Assembly (NCBI GenBank): GCA_950106755.1
Contig: OX467090.1
Coordinates: 1,116,001 to 1,180,000 of the forward strand
Direction of reading: 5' to 3'
From: Climacium dendroides
Lineage: Eukaryota > Streptophyta > Bryopsida > Hypnales > Climaciaceae
DNA: 64,000 nt
How positions within the stretch are numbered: position 1 is the stretch's first letter; every line of letters begins with the position of its first letter. Position numbers and translations under genes: made by a program. Positions 61,101 through 64,000 of this stretch are shown piece after piece. The notes beneath the pieces were generated by a model that was not told the origin of the DNA, did no database searches, and saw nothing but the letters and a program-made list of their open reading frames with translations.

Positions 61101-61750
61101 TGGTCGTCCTCTCAAAGTAAGCTCATACTGATTCGGAACACCGTGAAGTAGCTCTTGAATCATCTCCTCACTCTTGAGATTCCACGGTCGGTGTAGTAAA
61201 CCGACACATCCTAACCTAGTCAAGTCCTCCTCTAACTGCTTGTGTAGTTCCGGGCTATCCGGAATGGCCGGAGAGATAACCCGGGCAGATACCGCTATCT
61301 TCTGTACTGGTCCGGATGCCATAAGATCTAAGTGAGAACGAAGGGAAAGTAGTTCTACCTCAATCGCTAACTCACCACTCTTTCTCTCAACTACTCACAC
61401 AAACAGTCTCGGGTACACAGAACAGAAAAGTAAAGAGGAAACCCTAGGAAGATGGCTTAAGTACTAAACTGTCTCTCTACGGTCTTAAGGACAACGGCTA
61501 CAGGTCCGTTGTCTCAACGGTATCCTACTTCCGTAGCTACGGGACCTATATGGTAGGTTCCTGTGTTCCGGATGAGTCCGGATTCCGGATCCGGATAAGT
61601 TCCGGTTATGGGTGGTGCTGGAACGCTTATTTCCTAATTCAAGTTACCTGGTCCAAAAATCACACTCTAACTATTATTTTTTTATTTTTTTTTATTTTTC
61701 GCACCTATTTCTTGCATTATTGATCCGTTTCCGGATTCCGGATTCCCACA
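58178..61750 (-). mobile_element. ORF-bearing solo-LTR-like element, copy 4 (subfamily A)
   Basis: This 3573-bp insertion begins TGTCGTACGCG and ends GGATTCCCACA, flanked by the perfect duplication CCGGC (58173-58177 and 61751-61755). It is near-identical to copy 1 along its whole length (a few percent difference by eye), so the two are young relatives inserted at unrelated sites. It cuts the coding frame of the gene at 57686-62254. No internal LTR pair was found. The CCGGC target happens to match the CCGG motif abundant inside the element. Confidence 0.9.
59361..61322 (-). pseudogene. LTR-encoded coiled-coil protein, copy 4 (653-codon frame, two nonsense codons)
   Basis: The frame is continuous from 61322 to a TAG at 59361 with no frameshift. 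It is broken at 60363-60365 (Gln in copy 1, TAG here) and 60252-60254 (Trp in copy 1, TAG here). It has four extra codons in the acidic linker (an added ELPE) relative to copy 1. Beyond the point where copy 1 is truncated, it shows the intact C-terminus ending in a basic stretch (GSRSKKGRKPRH). Domain order is as in copy 1. Copies 1 and 4 together give the ancestral state of every nonsense codon in subfamily A. Confidence 0.8.
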
Positions 61751-62254
61751 CCGGCTTGGTCGAATCAAGGTCAATTCGGGTGCCCAAATTGGCCTATGCG
61801 GGATGCAAAGGACAGTGATGTTGATGATGATATAGAACCACCTGAACACTTGCCACCTCCACCTCTAGAGAGGCACGAACGCCGAGAGGAACGCGAAGAC
61901 ATAGAGTATGAGAATCAAATGCGGGAAGCATTGAGGAGTGTTGAGGATCAAGGTCAACCTCGTGGATATCACATTTCACCTCGTCATGAACATGATGTAC
62001 ATGGCTCGCGATATTATCTGGGAACAGGAGGACATGATTTGTATGGGCCTCATGGAAGTTCCTACTACACTGGTTCAAATCATGGAGGGACTGGAGGGTC
62101 ACATGAATATGCTTTAGTTCCACCTCCAACTTTTGGAGGTCCTTATAACAGAAATTATGGACAAGGAGGACAATCAAGCAGATATGGGCCATATGGTGGC
62201 TCCGGTTCTACGCCTCAAAGTCAGAATCATGATAGTAAATTTGATTTTGAATGA

Positions 62255-63577
62255 AGTATAGTGTTGTTTTGTAGAAAAATACTGGTCGCCATTATGTAGT
62301 TATGGGCTTTGTATTGTAATGTGGTTTCACATGTAATGCATTGTCATTTGCCATTTGAAAACAATGCAACAGTTGCAGGTATATTCAAACAAGTGAGATG
62401 TATGAAAAAGTTGTTCTAGCCCAAAAAATGGAAGTGGTACGGGCTATTAGGCTATTTTATAATATTGTAAAATTATTTTCTTTTTATTTTGTAGAGTAAG
62501 TAGAGTTCCACGATATGAGTGGTTGTTTGTTGCAAATGTTGAGCATGTGAATGAAGGAATGATGTGATGTAATGTAATGTATTTGAACATCAAAAGTTAT
62601 GTATTTTGGTCATTTGAATGGCAATGCGTAATTAAAATCATGAAAGTTGCGTGCATCTATACAAAATTGTAAATTTACACTCGTTTTTTGAGACAAAATG
62701 GTGTGACCAAATCATTTTCATAAATTTTTTTTCCTACCTACTATGTTTACTGGCCTACTAGGCTACTACGTAGTGCCTACACTACCCCTCGTGGCCCCGT
62801 CCCTTGTTTTGAGCGATTTAGGTCATAACTTCTATTCCCGGTCATTGATTGTGGGAAAAATTATGTCCCCATTATCCCATATAGCTTATCAATTTTTCTA
62901 TCTTGAAAAAAAGTTTCAAAAAATCATGACAAAATTTCAGGTTGTAGGTACCTATCTAATAACGCATTTGTCCCTCGAAGGGACAATGGTCCTATAGAAG
63001 TTAACCTTCAACTCACAATAAGATAATCACATACATGATGTTTCCTTTGGTCCTTTAGTCGCTCTCGATCGTCATATGAATCAAAAAGACATAGAGACAT
63101 AGAATTCAGTAAATGTTTAACATTCTTAATATTGTCATTGACATTATTATAATGAACATCTTCACCCAAATTTACTATACCACACAAATGAAGACAAGGA
63201 CTTGTCAACCAACCAATCAATCAATCATCATCCATCCATTAAAAATTGAATGAATTGCAAGTTATTTCATATAAAAATTTCAAGATTTCCATCCAAACAT
63301 ACGATGACAAATGGCGTAAGGATTTCCAAATTCTCCAAAATCATTGTGAATTAAATCATGTTCACTAATTACAAATGCTGAGATGCACCTTACTGTAAAA
63401 CTCCATTCACAATCAATCCAATCATTGGTGATAAAACTAAGGTATATCATCCGTATATACTATGCTACCATGTAATCCACATGTACATCACTATATGTCT
63501 TTGCCTCTATGAATAGTGCATACTATAAACACCTATAGTTAATTAGTTATATATGATATATTAATATCATTAAAGAT
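62255..63577. other. 3' flank of the disrupted gene and intergenic DNA
   Basis: The first few hundred bases are probably the 3' untranslated region of the disrupted gene. At about 62740-63000 a denser, more complex stretch includes GGTCATAACTTCTATTCCC, similar in style to the CATAACTTTTG phrases of the solo LTR at 8682-9967, and may be a retroelement fragment. Nothing else was recognised. Confidence 0.4.
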
Positions 63578-63988
63578 TTAAACTAGAGCTCTATAGTGGC
63601 GGAAGTATTCATCCGGTATATGCCAATGAAACAAAGAAGTAAATCGCGAATTCACTTGCGCCAAACTACTATGGCCATTGGGACCATCTTTGCAAAGTCT
63701 CCCCAAATACACTTGAAAGACTTGTGCTAACTTATGATGCAAGTACAACACATGTTTTTTGCTTCCACGACCTTGCAAACTGTAGTATGTCTCCGACATA
63801 CATGTACTATTGATCCTCTGAGCTAGTTGACCAATAGCAAATTTTTTGGACTTAATGGTAAGTATGGGTATGTTCTCCACATCCGCATTTCTTCGATGTA
63901 CATATGTAATCTTTGGATCGATCTACCACCTCCTCGTCAAAGCTTCGTCCCGATCACTTGTCGATGTGAATGTATACAACGACTTCAT
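63578..63988 (-). pseudogene. Decayed ORF of about 136 codons, unknown product
   Basis: A frame from ATG at 63988 runs to a stop at 63578, broken once by TAG at 63923-63925. Its composition is protein-like (KSKKFAIGQLAQRINSTCMS, HVLYLHHKLAQVFQVYLGRL). I recognise no family. The gene may continue beyond the window edge, and the TAG could lie in a short unrecognised intron. Confidence 0.35.
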
Positions 63989-64000
63989 GGGTTCCGTACT

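Larger units (their letters stand above)
57686..62254 (+). pseudogene. Unknown gene disrupted by LTR copy 4
   Basis: A coding frame from about 57756 to 58177 continues exactly in frame from 61756 to a stop at 62252-62254 once the LTR and one CCGGC duplication are removed, giving 306 codons. The N-terminal part is Trp/Cys-rich (VWTCTMCKKY, NWRGESDC). The C-terminal part has an acidic/Pro stretch (DDDIEPPEHLPPPP), a charged helix (RREEREDIEYENQMREAL) and a Gly/Tyr/Ser/Asn-rich tail like those of RNA-binding or prion-like proteins. The only ATG-led start (57686, MPRKGIPFLSSSS) is one base out of frame, with an A-run at 57724-57732 between; this may be a frameshift or a missed intron. I recognise no family. 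It could be a host gene or an older transposon gene. Only the two halves can now be transcribed, unless the LTR is spliced out. Confidence 0.6.

Noticed and set aside
1..64000. tRNA, rRNA or microRNA genes
   Set aside because: I saw no convincing tRNA A/B boxes, rRNA segments or known microRNA sequence. The hairpins present belong to MITEs and foldback repeats.

Overview
The window looks like nuclear DNA of a land plant with a large, transposon-rich genome. It is mostly AT-rich non-coding sequence with one clearly intact host gene, a three-exon hexose/H+ symporter of the plant STP family (38328-40932, + strand). That gene has plant-type GT-AG introns and GC-rich exons. Almost everything else recognisable is a mobile element or its debris: LTR, CACTA and hAT families, MITEs and satellite-like repeats. 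I cannot name the species; any TE-rich vascular plant or bryophyte lineage is possible.

The main find is a family of four insertions (4139-7699, 11922-15356, 52007-55379, 58178-61750). Each is 3.4-3.6 kb, has TG...CA ends and has its own perfect 5-bp target duplication (TTTTG, GTTAA, AAAAC, CCGGC). Each carries one long ORF (549-653 codons) on the minus strand and shows no internal terminal repeats. This is the signature of solo LTRs, so the LTR itself seems to carry a protein gene. The protein has a conserved N-terminal helical domain, an acidic linker with a basic NLS-like patch, a coiled coil and a disordered tail. Copies 1 and 4 form one subfamily, 2 and 3 another. An ordinary solo LTR (8682-9967, duplication ACTCC) shows that LTR-LTR recombination occurs here.

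Layout: 1-4138 AT-rich; 4139-7699 LTR copy 1; 8682-9967 solo LTR; 10584-11442 decayed coding remnant; 11922-15356 LTR copy 2; 15981-18549 hAT transposase pseudogene split by a CACTA element (16391-18359), followed by a foldback element (about 18619-19384); 19.4-37.9 kb AT-rich with MITEs, satellites and simple repeats; 38.3-40.9 kb STP gene; 41900-42271 MITE; 43507-45861 hAT transposase pseudogene carrying a CACTA-type MITE in frame; 47127-47300 another CACTA MITE; 49279-50035 array of about 150 bp units; 50110-51990 a CCAA/TTGG-rich tract; 52007-55379 LTR copy 3; 57.1-57.6 kb GC-rich duplication; 57686-62254 an unknown gene cut in two by LTR copy 4; 63578-63988 a decayed ORF.

Recurring theme: the broken ORFs keep their reading frame and are broken mainly by nonsense codons, 11 of 15 of them TAG. 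Where a sister copy shows the ancestral codon, the change is C:G to T:A. This fits deamination of methylated cytosine in silenced transposons.
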